Source of the DNA: Apricaphanius iberus | Lineage: Eukaryota; Chordata; Actinopteri; Cyprinodontiformes; Aphaniidae | DNA: 64,000 nt | Direction: 5' to 3' | Assembly: GCA_028564705.1 (NCBI GenBank) | Contig: JAPXFQ010002904.1 | Location: forward strand, 2,634,540 to 2,698,539 | Shown: positions 37,701 to 52,700 of the stretch, piece after piece | Numbering within the stretch: the stretch's first letter is position 1 | How the letters are laid out: each line of letters opens with the position of its first letter | The notes under the pieces: generated by a model | What the model was told of the DNA's origin: nothing | Database searches by the model: none | Seen by the model: the letters and a program-made list of their open reading frames with translations, nothing else | Translations under genes and position numbers: made by a program

Positions 37701-40700
37701 GCAAAGTGTGCTTACAGTTCTATGGGCTGAATTGGGCAGATCAACAACAAAGCTTACTCAGGAGTGCTAAATACAATGCTTAGTACATTTTAAATAGGTT
37801 TTTGTCACAGCTCCTGATTCTGAGAAAGGTGGTTGTTTCCCCCTGCCCAGTTTAGAGTCGCCACGAACAGCACTGAATTATTGGTGCCCAGTGCCTTAGA
37901 TTTAAAAAAAAATTCCACCCTAATGATTACTCTCATGACTCAGGCCACGTCCACACTAAGCCGGGTAATGCCTTAAACGTATAATTATTTAGTCTACACC
38001 CCCCTATCGTCCACACTAACCCGGCGTCGTTTAAGGTCTGTGGCCGGATAACTATTAGCCGGTTAAGAGAGCCGTGAATCAATTCAACAGCTAAGCGAGC
38101 TAGTGTGGACAGCTTCCCCTGATAATGAAAGAAAGTGGCGTCAACGAATGCTGCGTCAATAAAAATACGACACTACAGACAAAGACATCAGCGAAGAGTA
38201 ATAAATCAATCTCGGCGTATGTCCACACCAAAAACTCTCTCTTCTTCTGAGCAGCTATTGTTCTCTTCGGTTAACGGGACAAGTAGATATGTACTGTCCT
38301 GTAGAGCTTCTTGTATATATTATGTAGGCGCTGGCGTCACGTAGATTATACGCGTGTTCCGTTCGTCTTTTCGCGCATGCCCAGTATTTGCACAGGTCTG
38401 TATGGGATTGCCCAATCATGGGAACTTAAACGGACCTTAAACGGGGCGTAAATGCTCGAGTTGAGTGGATAACATTAGGCGTCTAACTCCCCGTAAAACC
38501 TTATCGGCTTAGTGTGGACGTAGCCTCAGATATTTTGACTTACATGAAATACATAACCAAACCAGAAAAAGCCCTTGTAAATAAAATAAAAAAATGGAAG
38601 AAGCTAAAAAAAAAATTATAGATCCAACCAAAGTTAAATTAGTTAACGCACTATAATAAAAAATCTGGACATATTTAGGACTTTTAAGGCCTTCATTTAA
38701 AATTCTGAAATTAAAAATGTTTTAAAACTTTATAAGAAGCATTGGATATCCTAAGAACTCAAAAAAAGATTAATAAACAAGACAAGCTAATGCCAACAAA
38801 GCAATGGGACCATTTTCTAATTGGAACATCTTTACAAGAAAACTCCAATGAAAATGAAGAAATCAGTTTTTTCATGTTCATGCCATTTTTTGGCTGTTTC
38901 TTTTTTATTCATGTCATTTTTTTTTGTTTTTGTTTCACTAAGTGTTGGTTTCCAAGTGTACCATTATCTTACCTGCCACGAGGACCGTAATGCGAAAGAG
39001 GAGGATTGTGGGAGTTCTTTGGCTACCGCTTCTTTCCGGCCTTCCCCAAGCGTTCTGAGTGACAAGCTGTCGAGGTTTTTGCTGCAGTGCACAAACACAT
39101 ATGTGTGTAACACACACCAATATAAGGGGCTAACCCTGTTAACAGCCACCTGCATTTTCGGCCCTCTGCTGTTCCACTCTGTAGCCAACAGCAGCTCAAT
39201 CTAATAACAGCACAACAAAACACTTTCGATTGGGCCCTTCTCCTTCCCTCTCTCTCTATGCGTCTCTCTCTCTTTATTCTGTGCTTTTCCTCTTTTCTAT
39301 GTGGTTCTCTCTCTCCCTGTTTTTCTCTGCCTTTCAATCTTATCAGTGGTAATGTAATAAGCGCTTGCTTCGCTCGTCTCCTCGCCACCTCTCTTAATTC
39401 CTCAAAATAAAGCAATATCACAGGGGCCCTGGCCTGCCTGTGACTGGGGATAAGATGCTTGTTAAAGGAAGGATAATTCAGCAAATAAACGCTCTGCATC
39501 AAAGGCGGGTGCTTGGTCTTTCTTTCCTTTCTATCCTTCTCTCCCTCCCCTCTGTTTGCCTATCAAAAGTATTACGCATGCTTTCATCAGTTCGCAACAT
39601 GGCACAATGTGCTTCCTAATGCAATTACTCAACCTCCATTAAATCAGAAACGGTGGAAACAAATGAATTACACATTTGTTACAAAAACACAAGTCAGCTC
39701 TGTGTCTGTTCTAATTTTTTTTTTCTCTCAAAGATGTAGGGAGAGAAAAGTGAAATAATTTCTCCTTCCATTTCAGGCAGATGTAGCCCTGGGTGATGTG
39801 TAGAAAGTCTCCATTGTCTAATAGCCACCCACTATTGATATCGGCAAGGATTTACAGGGTTTAAGGCTGTCTGTAGGAGGTCATCTCGTTGAACTCCAAA
39901 TCACATTCATTTGACAGGGCTGGTGTCCGACTTACCACCCACCCATAATACAGGCCAGCACAAGCTGCAATTCTGACGTGTACACTAGTTTCCTGATTTT
40001 TATCATCTCAGCCAGCATGGTAGTCAGTAATTAATGAAACCTTAAACATGCTAAGCTGATTGCCTGCAGGGCTCTCGCCACAAGATGTGAAGTCTGACCA
40101 AAGTGGATGGAGCAAGAATTGATGCACCTCCAAGCCCAATGACATGGAGAGATTTCTGTGGCCCTGAGCCATATTACCCACAATGCAATGCCTCCTGACA
40201 GCAGAAGCCTTGCAGAGGACATATGAAACTGGGATGTCAGTGGAAATACAAATACTTCTCACACAATTAATGATTGCAGTCATGTGACATCAGTTTTACA
40301 TATGGGGGGAAATATGAAAGGAGCAGTACTTACCACTGAAACAATGTGTTCAGCCTGGGCTGGGGTCTTAATGCTTCATCACAGTCTCTTTGTGAACTGG
40401 GTTCCTTCAAAATAAAACACATCCTCATTAATTGAGGTGATTTTTCTTTAGGATAATCAGATAAATGTTCCATCTAAGTGTCTTTATTCTGAAATATTAC
40501 AGTGCGTTTCACAGAAGTATTTCCAACCCTTTACTTTAATTATTTTAATATTTTGCCAAACAAGAACCAAAGCTTTAAGGGTGGATTTTTTTTCTGCAAT
40601 TTTCTTCAGGATTTAGTTCTAGATACAGATACAGTATTTACAAGACCATTTTAAGACAAAAATATGATTTGTTCTTAATGATACTGTTGATGTGCTGGCT

Positions 40701-43700
40701 GTATGTTCTGGGTCATTGTCCTGCTGGATGGCTAAATTCTGCTCCAGTCTTAAAAAGTATAGATAATTTAGGTTTTCTTCCAAGATTGCAAGTTATTTTG
40801 CGCTAGACATCTTGATATCAATACTGAGCAGCCTCCCCTGTTCCTGTTGAAAACAAGTATCCCACAACATAATGCTGCCCCCAACATGCTTCATCGGGGT
40901 GTGTCTTGTCCATTGGAGGTTCACCCACATACTTTACATTTTGCAGTTGAGCAAAAAGTTTGCCTTTGGACTCTGGGTGCTGCTTCATTTTTGCCTTATC
41001 AGTACACAATTTAGATTGATCAGTTAACCTGACAGTCATGTTTTTGGACTGTGGGACAAAGCCGGAGTATCTGGAGGGAACCCACACATGCACAGGGAGA
41101 ACATGCAGAGGACTGGGCTGGGATATGAATCCACAACCTTCTTGCTGCAAGGCAACAGTGCGCCACCGTGCAGCCAGAAAAGGCAAATACATAGGGAAAA
41201 TAAAATAAGACATGGTTGGTGAAGAAAGATATTGAAATTATTGATACACTTGTTTCAGCTTTCATAAAATACAGTAGATGGTCATTTACCTCAACATTGC
41301 CAGTGAAGAAAGCCAGTAGCCTTTTTTTTCTCTTCACCCAGCCACTCTGTTCCTGGGTTCCCTTCTGATCTGGTTGCTAAAAATATATGTAAATACAAAC
41401 ACACACTTTCTTTGGATGCAGATTTATAAAGCAGTACAGTGCACCATAATAGAAGAATTAAGAAAAGGAGCAACTGTAATGCAATCTGCAGGCAATCAAT
41501 ACTGAGCCAGACCCTAAAGACATGGAGTATTTGATGTGTGTTTCAGCCAGTTTTACATTCAGTCAGCACATTCACTCCCCATTCAGACACATTGACATTG
41601 CTAAGTGACAGCATCTTACAGGAGAAGAAAGAGAAGCAAAAAGCTATAATTTTTAAATAGATGTGAAATCTCTGGTGGATAATGTACTTTCATTTGAAGG
41701 TGGGTGTGCAAACAGTAACGGAGCACATGCATATTTTGCCAGAATAAGATAACACTGATCCCAGCACTGATAATGTGGATGCCACTGATTATCCACTTAT
41801 ATGAAGATGAGTCAACTATTGCAATGACTTCTAAGTGACATTGAAACATTGTTGTCCTTTGTTTTGTATATTCCATTTGCTCTCTATTCATGTAATATTC
41901 CATCTGTCTTTTCACATACGATTAGAAATAAAAAGAATAGAAATAAAGAATAGAAATAAAAAGAAGTTCTACTCCCTGTTTACATATGCATTCATGTTTG
42001 CAATGCTTTGGAATCTGGATTTCCCAAGACAATATAACCCCAACATTCTTCTATTTACTCGCATCCCTCTTATGACTGGGGGAGTATGAACATGCAAACA
42101 CTATGTTTTGTCCCAAAGAGGCATCAGATCTTAAAGCCAGCTTGCAAAATTCCCTGTTGTAAAATAATATGTTGTCATGCTCCATTTTTACTGAAAAGAA
42201 CATAAGACTGGTAAAGAAGCAAGGAAATGGAATAGGCATAATAACACAAAAAAGTTGAATGACAGAATAAAACTGAATAAATTAATTAGGTGAGAATATT
42301 GCATGTGACAGTGGGGATAAAGCTGAAATCCGTGTACCGTTTTTGAGCTAAACCTTGAATGTTTGTTTTACAAAAAAGAAATTTCACAGCTGAGATTTTA
42401 TGAAATCTGTGAAAATAAATGCAACAAATAAAGATTATAGAACAACAGATCACATTAACCTGGTTGAAATAGGAAAATCAGGAAAGCAAATAAGTTACAC
42501 ACAGTATAAAAAGAGACAGACATATACAAAGCCGACAAACACATATGCAGACACACACACCCAAACACTGTGTCCATTAGTCAAACCTCTGATACACAGC
42601 ATAATGGACATGGCTGATGTGTATGGGATGATGACACAGATATTCCCCTTTGTAGCGCTGACCTGCTGCAGTGAAAGGCTGCCAAGCGTGATCATGTCAG
42701 GCCGCACGCGCTCCCTCAGCTGCTGGGCGTAGCAGGGGATCACTTCTTCAGATGCTCTTACTGAAAAATATACCTCTTGGCATAAAAAAACACCTAGAAT
42801 AATATGCCAGCAATGTCCATTTAATTAATTAATTTAATCAACATCATCTAGAGATTTTAAATGTCTCAGAGAGAGATAAATCTTCAACATAATTTCCAAA
42901 AATGCAATATTTACAATAATATTAGGTGTTTACCATCATGTGCCATCATATAAGGTGCACAATCTATATAACTGCATAGAAAAGTTGTATTCTATGCCTA
43001 CACAATAAATTAGTCAGTGAAAGAAATAAAAGAACAACATTACTTTTTACAGGACTTTCTCTGCCTGTTACCATCCTCCCTGCTTGGAGTCCCGCCTCTC
43101 CTCCCAGCCAGGCACCACTCTCTGCCTGTGCTTTGGCAATGGTATGGGCCGGGGAGGGCCTAGAGCCTGAGGCATTGCCACCACCACCACCGCCACTGTG
43201 GAGCAGCAGTTGCCGCTGAAGCACCAGATCACCCGCCTTCACCTGCAACACTTCCTCATCCCTCGAGGCTTGCAGCGTACCTGGAGAGATAACGCATCGT
43301 TGAGTACGCACAGACACATGCACACAAACAGGCACACACGTACGCAGAGGCGGATGAGCATTCATAAACATCGGCACATGCATTCGCATGCTGATGGATG
43401 AGCACACTTAGCAGAAACACACACACACAGACATACAGATGTATGTTTTTGCACAGAAAACGTGGAAGTGTCATACTTAGACAGACAAATGAAAAACAAA
43501 TCCATGGTCACAGCATATACAGGGCCGTATAAAAGTACACACCCCACTTAAGCTTTTCCATATTTTCCTAAATTTGAAGTACACACTCCAATATATTATA
43601 TTGGTACTAATAATATTTGACCAAGGGTTTCTAAAGTATCCCGTGGACCAAATGAGGCTCTCGATTTTTTTGTGACCCGTGATCACGATGCAAGAATGGT

Positions 43701-46700
43701 ATGAATTTGCCCTGCAAACAAAGATTGTTGATGAAGATAGTGACTTTTAAACATTTATTTAAATAAGCTTTCAAATTATGCAAGGCATTTTAAAAAGATT
43801 TCAAAATATAAAAATCTTAATTTAATCTTTCCAGTTTTTTAGAGGCTTTATTCAAATTTTTGTGACACACAAGCACTTTCAACTTGCCAAATTTCATTCT
43901 CAAACCAAAAAGTTTTGCCACCACTGTGACAGACTAAAGGTGTGGCATGCATTTGTAATCAGTCTCCTTTACTTGTCACCCATACTGAAACCCAGCACAT
44001 GTAATTGCTTATAGAAGTCAGTTAATTAGTTGCATCTTTTTAATTTGACATCAATGTAAACGGCTGGTTTGTGAACTCAGCTTTTTATTTGACTATTAAT
44101 AAAAACATATTTGTGGTCACTACCAGGCACTTGTGTTTTTTTAGATAATCACAAAACAAAACAAAAATCTGAGTGAAAACTTGTCTGGTTGCAACATGAA
44201 AACAGTAAAAGGTTCAAGGTATGTTTGTAAGGTGTGCAAGCCTCTGTGCTAAAATAACATGACAGCACTTTTTAAGACCATGCTGTTTTTGAAATTTTGA
44301 TAAATAGTAAAAGTTGTAAAAAAATCAATGCCGTAAAGCTTTTGCAGAACAAAATGTTCTTTACATATTTTTCACTACAAGAATTAGATACAATTTGCTC
44401 ACTTTCTGTCTTTGCATTTTTATTGTACTCCCTCAGTGATAAAAAGCATGATGATTCTTTTAGAGCATAGAGTGTATTCAACGTGTGCAGTCCAACATGT
44501 GTAGAACCCAAAGCTGTTGTCATTGCCTAATGCTTTTTTTGTATAGAAGTTACTATCAATGTCTCACGCCTCGCAGAAAACAGTAATGAATAGAATGCCA
44601 ATTTTGTGTTTGTATCTCTGTGAGACAAAGATAAATGTTTCATCAGGATAAAACGACAGAACTGTTATTCTTAGATAGACAGAATGGATTTTCCAAGATC
44701 TCTCTGTGACAAAAAGATCTTCAGCACTGACCACTGTTCATTTTATCAATCTTTTATCTTTTGAAATACATGTTTTTTTTGTGGCAGCTTGGAAATAAAA
44801 AAAACAAAAGCCTGTGAAGCAGTCACTAAATATCAGGACCAGCTATGACATACTTCCCTGCTGCCTTGCTGCCAAATAGAACACTTGCACCCTGTACCAG
44901 TGGGACACAGCCATACAACTACATAAGGTAATAGTGTTGAAGTCTATTGTTGCTTACTAAAATCTTAACTGGCAGTCACCAGAGTTTTACTTCAGTACAG
45001 GAGTGCGAGCTCTCTTCCTCTCTTATAGTGTCACTCTTTGCTTCTCTGTCTCTCAGCCTATTGTGTGGAACTGTTAATCCAAGATCCTCTTTACATTCTC
45101 TGGTGGGATTTTTATGAACATCCCAAAACAATGAATATGGGCACTAATCTCAGTGGTGCAGCTAAATCCAAAACAATAGGGAATAATGCAAGCCATCTAA
45201 ATTCTACCATGCTGAATCGGGCCTAAACCCATCACTCGTGTGTTGGAATTACAAGGTAGGTGTGTCTCATGTCAAAAGGATCAGGTATAACTTTCTTCAC
45301 TTAGAACAATGCCGAAAGGAAAAACGAAAGGAACTTAATTAGGAAATGCACAACTGGACTGAAACAATGCCTGTGCATGAAAAGCATAAATTAGGGTCCC
45401 TTTTGAATTCATTATTTCTTTGGGTATATAGTAGTTATCCTTTTAATGTTATATACTTGTATAATTTGTTTTAAATAACTGATTTTACGGTAAATTACAA
45501 GGGTACATTTTTTTGCAGAAGTATTCACAACCCTTAAAGGTTTTGACATTTTTGCTGGAACCACAAAATTCAGCATATTCTTTTGGTACTTTAAGTGACC
45601 ACCACAATGTAGTGTAAAATTGGGCATAATTCTGAGCTTTATTTAAAAAAGAATGCAAATAATGCTAATATTTTCCTAAAATGAATCTGAAAAGTGTATC
45701 CAACTGCCCGGCATGATTCTGGGGGAATAGATGCAATTTTTACTTTGTTCTCATTTAACCAGCGCCTTCTACCACCTGTTTGCTGTGTCCTTTATATGGC
45801 TTGTGCCACACCGTGCCACACTACTTCCCATTACTTTCTTTCAGCTTGTCAATAGAGCAAGTTTGTGGAGAGAACAGATGTTTGTCCCTTCAACACAGTG
45901 TTTCACCAGAGCTGTAGATATTTGGAGCTACTCCAGAGTCAAAATGGTTGCTTTTCTTGATAATGTTCACTTTAATTGGCTTGTCATTCTAGGGGGATGG
46001 CAATGCCTTGCAGGTTTACAGTTGTGAAAATCCGCAGAGAGGTCAACTTTGTTTATCAAATTTGTGACTTTAGATGGTTCTTGGTCAAACTGGATTTTAT
46101 TTAAGGTTATTGAAGTAAAAGAGGCTAGATAAGAATGCTTGATAAGCTTCTGAGATTTGTATAAATAATAACCATTAACAAAAACATATTTAATTTTCTC
46201 TCCACTTTAAAATTATGCAGTACAGTGTTTTGGACTATAGCCCCCAATAAAATACAATACTTTCCTTGGTTATTATAACAAAATGTGGTGGATATCAAAG
46301 AGGAATAATACTTTTCTGATCTGTGATAACTGTCAGATGACCGTTTATATTCATGTTTATGTCTCTGACAGTTGCTTTTATCCAAAGAACGTACAAATGA
46401 GGATATAACAATGCAGGTAATACCAAAGCTAACTAAGCTGCAGTATCACAGCATTATAGGGATACATACCAGGTATGTCTATAAATGTTTCATCTTCATT
46501 CAGCAATACAGTCATTCTTTCATACAGTCTGTTTTCATCTGCAGTCAGTATTTCTGGAAACCAAAACATTCAAAAATAACGTTAGCTACAGATAAAAACG
46601 CACACATTTATCATCTGCAAAATTACTTTCTACGTATCAGAAAAGTTAATCTAAACTACATATTAGCCTGCAAACTGGAGACATTAGCTGCAGTGGAAGA

Positions 46701-49700
46701 GGGTGAAAATGAAGTCCATGGAGATGGGGGTAATGAAATGGGAGCATTAACATGCCTGTTAGCTGGCCTGTCATCATGTGATGAGATTTGATTTGGTGAA
46801 TCCTTTGATATTACAAGGCAGTGATATCCAAAAGATACAGGTGAAATAGCTTCTCCATTAATAACCAGGTTTCATTATAACATGCATATTGCTTGGCTCC
46901 CAAGAGCTTGCTTTTAATAGGCACACTTTAGCAGAACGCTGTAAACTACTGATATGGCTCTACATGTGTCTTTTTGACTGGGGACAGAAAACTCTTATAG
47001 TGAAATGAAAACTGACCAATGATTCCTGACCTTCATCAATGACAACGAGTTGGGTAGCCAAACTAGTAACGCCATCGTTTGGTGTATTTACATAAAATGT
47101 CCCGCCGTCACAAATGGCACCCTGCTATCAGTGATCTCTCACCCCTCTTTAATGAACCGAGGAGAACCATTATGACAGAGAATGGCATACTTAATTCCAG
47201 CTCATCTTCGGTGCTGACCCCAGCCATCCCGCATTGCCTTAGGTCTGTCTGTTCTGGCGATGACGGGTCAAAGTAATTTCGAGCACGTTCATTTCCTTTG
47301 GAAAGTGAGGAGGGAGAGTGAATGAGAAAAAGGAAAGGTTGGGAAAAGGTGGGGGGAGGGGGGGTAGCAGAAGTGGTAGGGGTGTATAAGAAGGGAAGGA
47401 GGGCGTTGTACAGGTTCAGGTTAGTGGTTATTAGAAGCACATGAAGCAAAATTTTAATTTTGAAACTCACACTGTCGAAGGGCAATGGCAGCAGTGGGTA
47501 GCAGATAAGGCAGCCTCAAGATGACACAAGTTCAGAGGCAGAGAGAGAGCGAAGTGGGAAAAAGGACCGCTGGGCTTCTCAAAGCACCTCTCTATGGCCC
47601 GCAGTGCTCTGGGGTCTAATTAGCATGCCGCAAAAGGTCAAGGCAGCCAATCTCTTAAATACAACTCCCATATGTTTGCAATGTTCAAAAGAAACTAATG
47701 AGAAAGTCTACAAGCCTTAAACTACCTGGAATTTCAAAGACAATACCCTTTAAATATTCAGAGGTCAGCTGCCTGGAGGACCAGGTGAGTTGGTATGTGA
47801 GCATCTAAACAGCAACAACCTGTTTGAGGAATTTCAGTCAGGTTTTAGAGCTCTTCATAGCACTGAAACAGCACTGGTAAAAGTTACTAATGATATTCTA
47901 ATGGCCTCAGATAATGGATTTGTGACTGTTCTGGTCTTGTTAGATCTCAGTGCTGCTTTTGATACAGTCGATCATAATATTCTCTTAGAAAGGCTTGAAC
48001 ATGTAGGGATAAAGGGACCAGCACTAGGTTGGTTTAAATCATATCTGTCCAACAGATTCCAGTTTGTTCATGTAAATGATAAATCATCTTCACACTCAAG
48101 GGTTACCTGTGGAGTACCACAGGGTTCTGTGCTTGGACCGATTCTCTTTACTATATATATGATTCCAGTTGGTAAAATAATTAGACAACATGGTATGAAT
48201 TTCCACCGTTATGCTGATGATACACAATTATTAACCATAAAACCTGATGAAACCAATCAGTTAGGTAAATTACAAACATGTCTCAAAGACATAAAAACTT
48301 GGATGACTCTGAATTTTCTACTCCTAAATTCAGACAAGACAGAGGTTATTGTCTTCGGACCAGAACCTTTAAAAAGTAAACTGCTAGGTCAATCACTTCA
48401 TCTGGATGGCATTAATTTGGCCTCTGGTAATAATGTAAAGAACCTTGGTGTAATTTTTGACCAAGACATGACATTTAAATATCATATTAAACAGGTTTCT
48501 AGGATTTTTTTTTTCAACCTCCGGAATATTGCTAAAATTAGAAACATCCTGTCCAGGAGTGATGCAGAGAAACTAGTCCATGCATTTGTGAATTCGAGGC
48601 TGGACTACTGTAATTCCTTATTATCAGGAAGTCCACAAAATGCAATCAAAAGCCTTCAGTTGATCCAAAATGCTGCAGCAAGGGTTCTGATGAATATTAA
48701 AAAGAGAGTTCACATTTCTCCTGTTTAGGCTTCTCTCCATTGGCTCCCTGTTAAATCCAAAATAATCCAAAATCCTCCTCATTACGTATAAAGCCCTTAA
48801 TAATCAAGCTCCATCGTACATCAGAAATCTGATTGTTCCATATGTTCCTAACAGAGCTCTTCGTTCTCAGAATGCAGGTCTACTGATAGTTCCTAGGATT
48901 TCAAAAAGTAGAGTAGGAGGCAGATCTTTTAGTTATCAGGCTCCTCTCCTGTGGAACCAGCTCCCAGTTTTAGATCGTGAGGCAGATACTCCTCTGTCTG
49001 TTTTTAAGAATAGGCTTAAAACCTTCCTTTTCGATAAAGCTTATAGTTACTTATATACACACTAGACCTTATAATCCCTCTCTGATTTCTAACATTAATG
49101 TATTAAGTTACCAGAATAAAATTAATAGAGAATTGAAAAAAGATTGAATCAAGAATCAGGACAGAAAAAGATTTACACCAGGTTTTAAGGCTAGAAAGTG
49201 ATGGACAAAGATAATGCCAGAGTCTTCGGAAGAGCAGGTCTTTATCTACTCTAGTTATATCACTTACCAATAATATTATCTCTCTAATACATAGATTCTG
49301 GAGAGGGCGCAGTCCTATGAGCAAGGAGAGATGCATAAGTCACCGAGCATCCTCCATGCTGTCTCTTTTCTGTCTTCTCAGACCCCCAGACGGTCGTGGC
49401 AGATGACCGCTTGTACTGAGCCAGGGTTCTGCTAGAGGTTTCTTCCTGTTAAAGGGGAGTTTTGCCTCTCCACTGTCGCTACATGCTTGCTCAGTATGAG
49501 GGTTTGCTGAGGAATTGCTGTGGTTGGAGTCTGCATGATCCGGGCAAAACCTCACGCCGATGACTCTACGCAATCTGCTGGGATTCCTTAAATAGAAAAC
49601 TTAACTGATTGAAATGTTTGTATAATTGTATTGAGATTACTTTTGTTGTAAAGTGCCTTGAGATGACATTTGTTGTGGCGCTATATAAATAAAAGTGAAT

Positions 49701-52700
49701 TGAATTGAATTGGGAGGACCTGATCCAAAGGAAAATAACCCAAGTCCTTGTAGCATTGACTTCTTATTAGCAATCACTGACCTATGAGTATCAATTCTGT
49801 GCCACACAGTTTATGGTAATCAAAAGACTCCAGGGCCCTTTCTATTAAGAGAACATATCATAGAGCAGCTTTCTTAACCCAAAATCATTCTCATTTACTC
49901 ATTTTGAATATTTTACTCCATTCCAGTATTACTTTACTTGCATTTCCCAGGTTGTAGGGCAATAAAATGTATGGTGGATTAAATTAATGTTATATATTCA
50001 GGCCTTTCTTTATAACAACCTGAATATGTTGGGGCTCAGATGCTTAAAAATGTCAGTAGGTGGGTTTGGATAGAAGCACTACCACCGAAAAATAGTTCAC
50101 AGGGATCCGTTCAAGCTCATCTAAAATTTCAGCATGAGGTTTTCACACCCTTTCCGTACTCTCATTAGTACTAAGTTAAACACTCAGACCAAAATAGTTA
50201 TTAACTGAGGAGCCGCAGTAAGACTTTTCAATGGCACCATAAATTGACTGTGAAATTCACATGTTAAATCCCTCTACACTGTTAGCAAGGAGTTTGAACA
50301 ATTTCTCCGCAAATAGCTCTGAGGTTATGAAACCCTTTTTTCAAATACAAATTTGCATAATGGTAGTAGCTTCGTGAATCGCCTTTTGAGTCATAGCTGT
50401 GATTTACCTAAATAGTCTGGCTGCCCTCCAATTCATCCCTCTAATGAAAATTTCAATTATCTGTGCTTGCATGCATTGTATATGAAACTAACATTTCTTG
50501 TAGGCCAGAGACACTGCTAAAAGAAGAAACAATATAATGAGTTATGAAGATTATTGTTACTTTATTTTTTTATGTCAAAGTGTCAAAGAAATTAATCACA
50601 AATAATTTCAGCAGTTCAGCTTACTGATAAGTATATTTCAAATATATTATACCAGACAAAGGTATTTTTGTGCTGGGAACTCCCTTTTTTATTTAACCCA
50701 ATTCTAATTATATAGTCTGTTATTTATTAGCTCCTTTTTTATTTATTTATGTGTTACTGTGAAAACAGTTTTACAATTACTTACTTTCCTTTTGTATAAT
50801 TTATAATTCAATAAGATGTTACAAACAATTGTTTTTTATGTAGTTTATATTTCTTTACATTATTACAAGCAGATGTATTATTATACACAGTTAATCAGCA
50901 TTTTTTTGACAGTGTTTAGAGCAGTATGTTTTATGTTGTTTCCAAATTAATAACACTATTAAAAACTGATCATTTTATAAAGTCTGTAATTTAACACCGC
51001 CATAGTTGTTTTTTATGTATTTCTCTTTTAAAATGTGTTTTGTAATTTAGGAGAAGTGTTTCAAACGTTTTCTTTTATAAGGTTGGTAATATAGTAACAC
51101 TGTTAAAAACGTTTCATAATTTCTCAACACTGTTACAAATGGTGGTGCAGTGGTTAGCACTGTTGCCTTGCAGCAAGAAGGTTGTGGGTTCATATCCCTG
51201 CCCAGGGCCTTTCTGCATGGAGTTTGCATGTTTTCCCCGTGCATGTGTGGCTTCCCTCCGGGTACTCCGGCTTCCTCCCACAGTCCAAAAACATGACTGT
51301 TAGTTAATTGATCACTCTAAATTGTCCTTAGGTATTGGTGTGTGCGTGCATGGTGTTTCGTCCTGTCTGTCTCTATGTGGACCTGTGATGGACTGGTGAC
51401 CTGTCCAGGGTGTACCCCGCCTCCTGCCCGTTGACAGCTGGAGACAGGCACCAGCCCCCCCGCAACCCCTGGAGGACTAAGTGGTTCAGAAAATGGATGG
51501 ATGTTACAAATGATTGAAACATCTAATGTTCATCATTTAGCATCACACAGATCTATGTACAATGCCACAAAAATACATGTATTCAGAAAAGCAAATGATT
51601 GCTTTAACAGTTACTCTTTTCTGTAACGTCAAAATACTGACATTCATGAGCCTGGTGCTTTTTGCAAGTGGTCAATAGCAAGAAGCCGGCCTATGGCGTT
51701 ATTTATGAGTCTCATTCTTGAGAGAAGAGAGGGCCGTCCTGAGCGCAGACAAATATGTTTTGCAAGCACAAAAGTTAATGTTTGAGCAGATAATATTTTC
51801 ACTCAGAGATAAATTTAATCTGAGCAAACAATAACCTATTTTGGGCACACGAAATGCATTTCTGTGTGTGTTCAGATCTGTGCAGAGACACGACTAAAAT
51901 TGCCTCTCGGGTTCACTTCTCTGCTCTCGCTCGGAGCCGCGTCTGTGCTCAATGCTGTCAACGCGCTCGCTCAACACGGTGCAATGAAATATTTGTGTCA
52001 CTATTCCAACCAATCACAAGCCTCGGATAGCGTCATCCTGATTGGCTGCTTCGCAATCACAAGCCTTGGATAACGTTATGCTGATTGGCTGCTTCGCAGC
52101 TTCCTGACAACACTGTAAACGGTGGTTCACAGAGCAGTGCCGCTGATGGGACCTGAAGGCAACAGGAATTCGTCGTCACTAAATTACGTTTTCGGTTAGT
52201 TTTATATTTTCTTAATATTACAAAAAGTATTCATTTATCACCGTCATATGACGGAATTCCAGGTGATTTGACATCTTGTTGGCTAATACAGGGAAACTGC
52301 CATCGGAACCGGTCATGACGGTGATAAATGAATACTTTTTGTAATATTAAGAAAATATAAAACTAACCGAAAACGTAATTTAGTGACGACGAATTCCTGT
52401 TGCCTTCAGGTCCCATCAGCGGCACTGCTCTGTGAACCACCGTTTACAGTGTTGTCAGGAAGCTGCGAAGCAGCCAATCAGCATAACGTTATCCAAGGCT
52501 TGTGATTGCGAAGCAGCCAATCAGGATGACGCTATCCGAGGCTTGTGATTGGTTGGAATAGTGACACAAATATTTCATTGCACCGTGTTGAGCGAGCGCG
52601 TTGACAGCATTGAGCACAGACGCGGCTCCGAGCGAGAGCAGAGAAGTGAACCCGAGAGGCAATTTTAGTCGTGTCTCTGCACAGATCTGAACACACACAG

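Noticed and set aside
39023..39502. 159-codon minus-strand gene
   Set aside because: Arg/Glu/Lys-rich translation of a pyrimidine-rich intron tract; its only coding overlap is exon 8 of ofcc1, which uses a different frame.
40334..40390. Exon 7 starting at ttcacaaag
   Set aside because: From phase 0 this gives an immediate stop; the acceptor at tttgaag keeps the frame.
51864..52698. Two identical 69-codon genes on opposite strands
   Set aside because: They are mirror images made by the perfect inverted repeat; the frame has no motif and would be counted twice.
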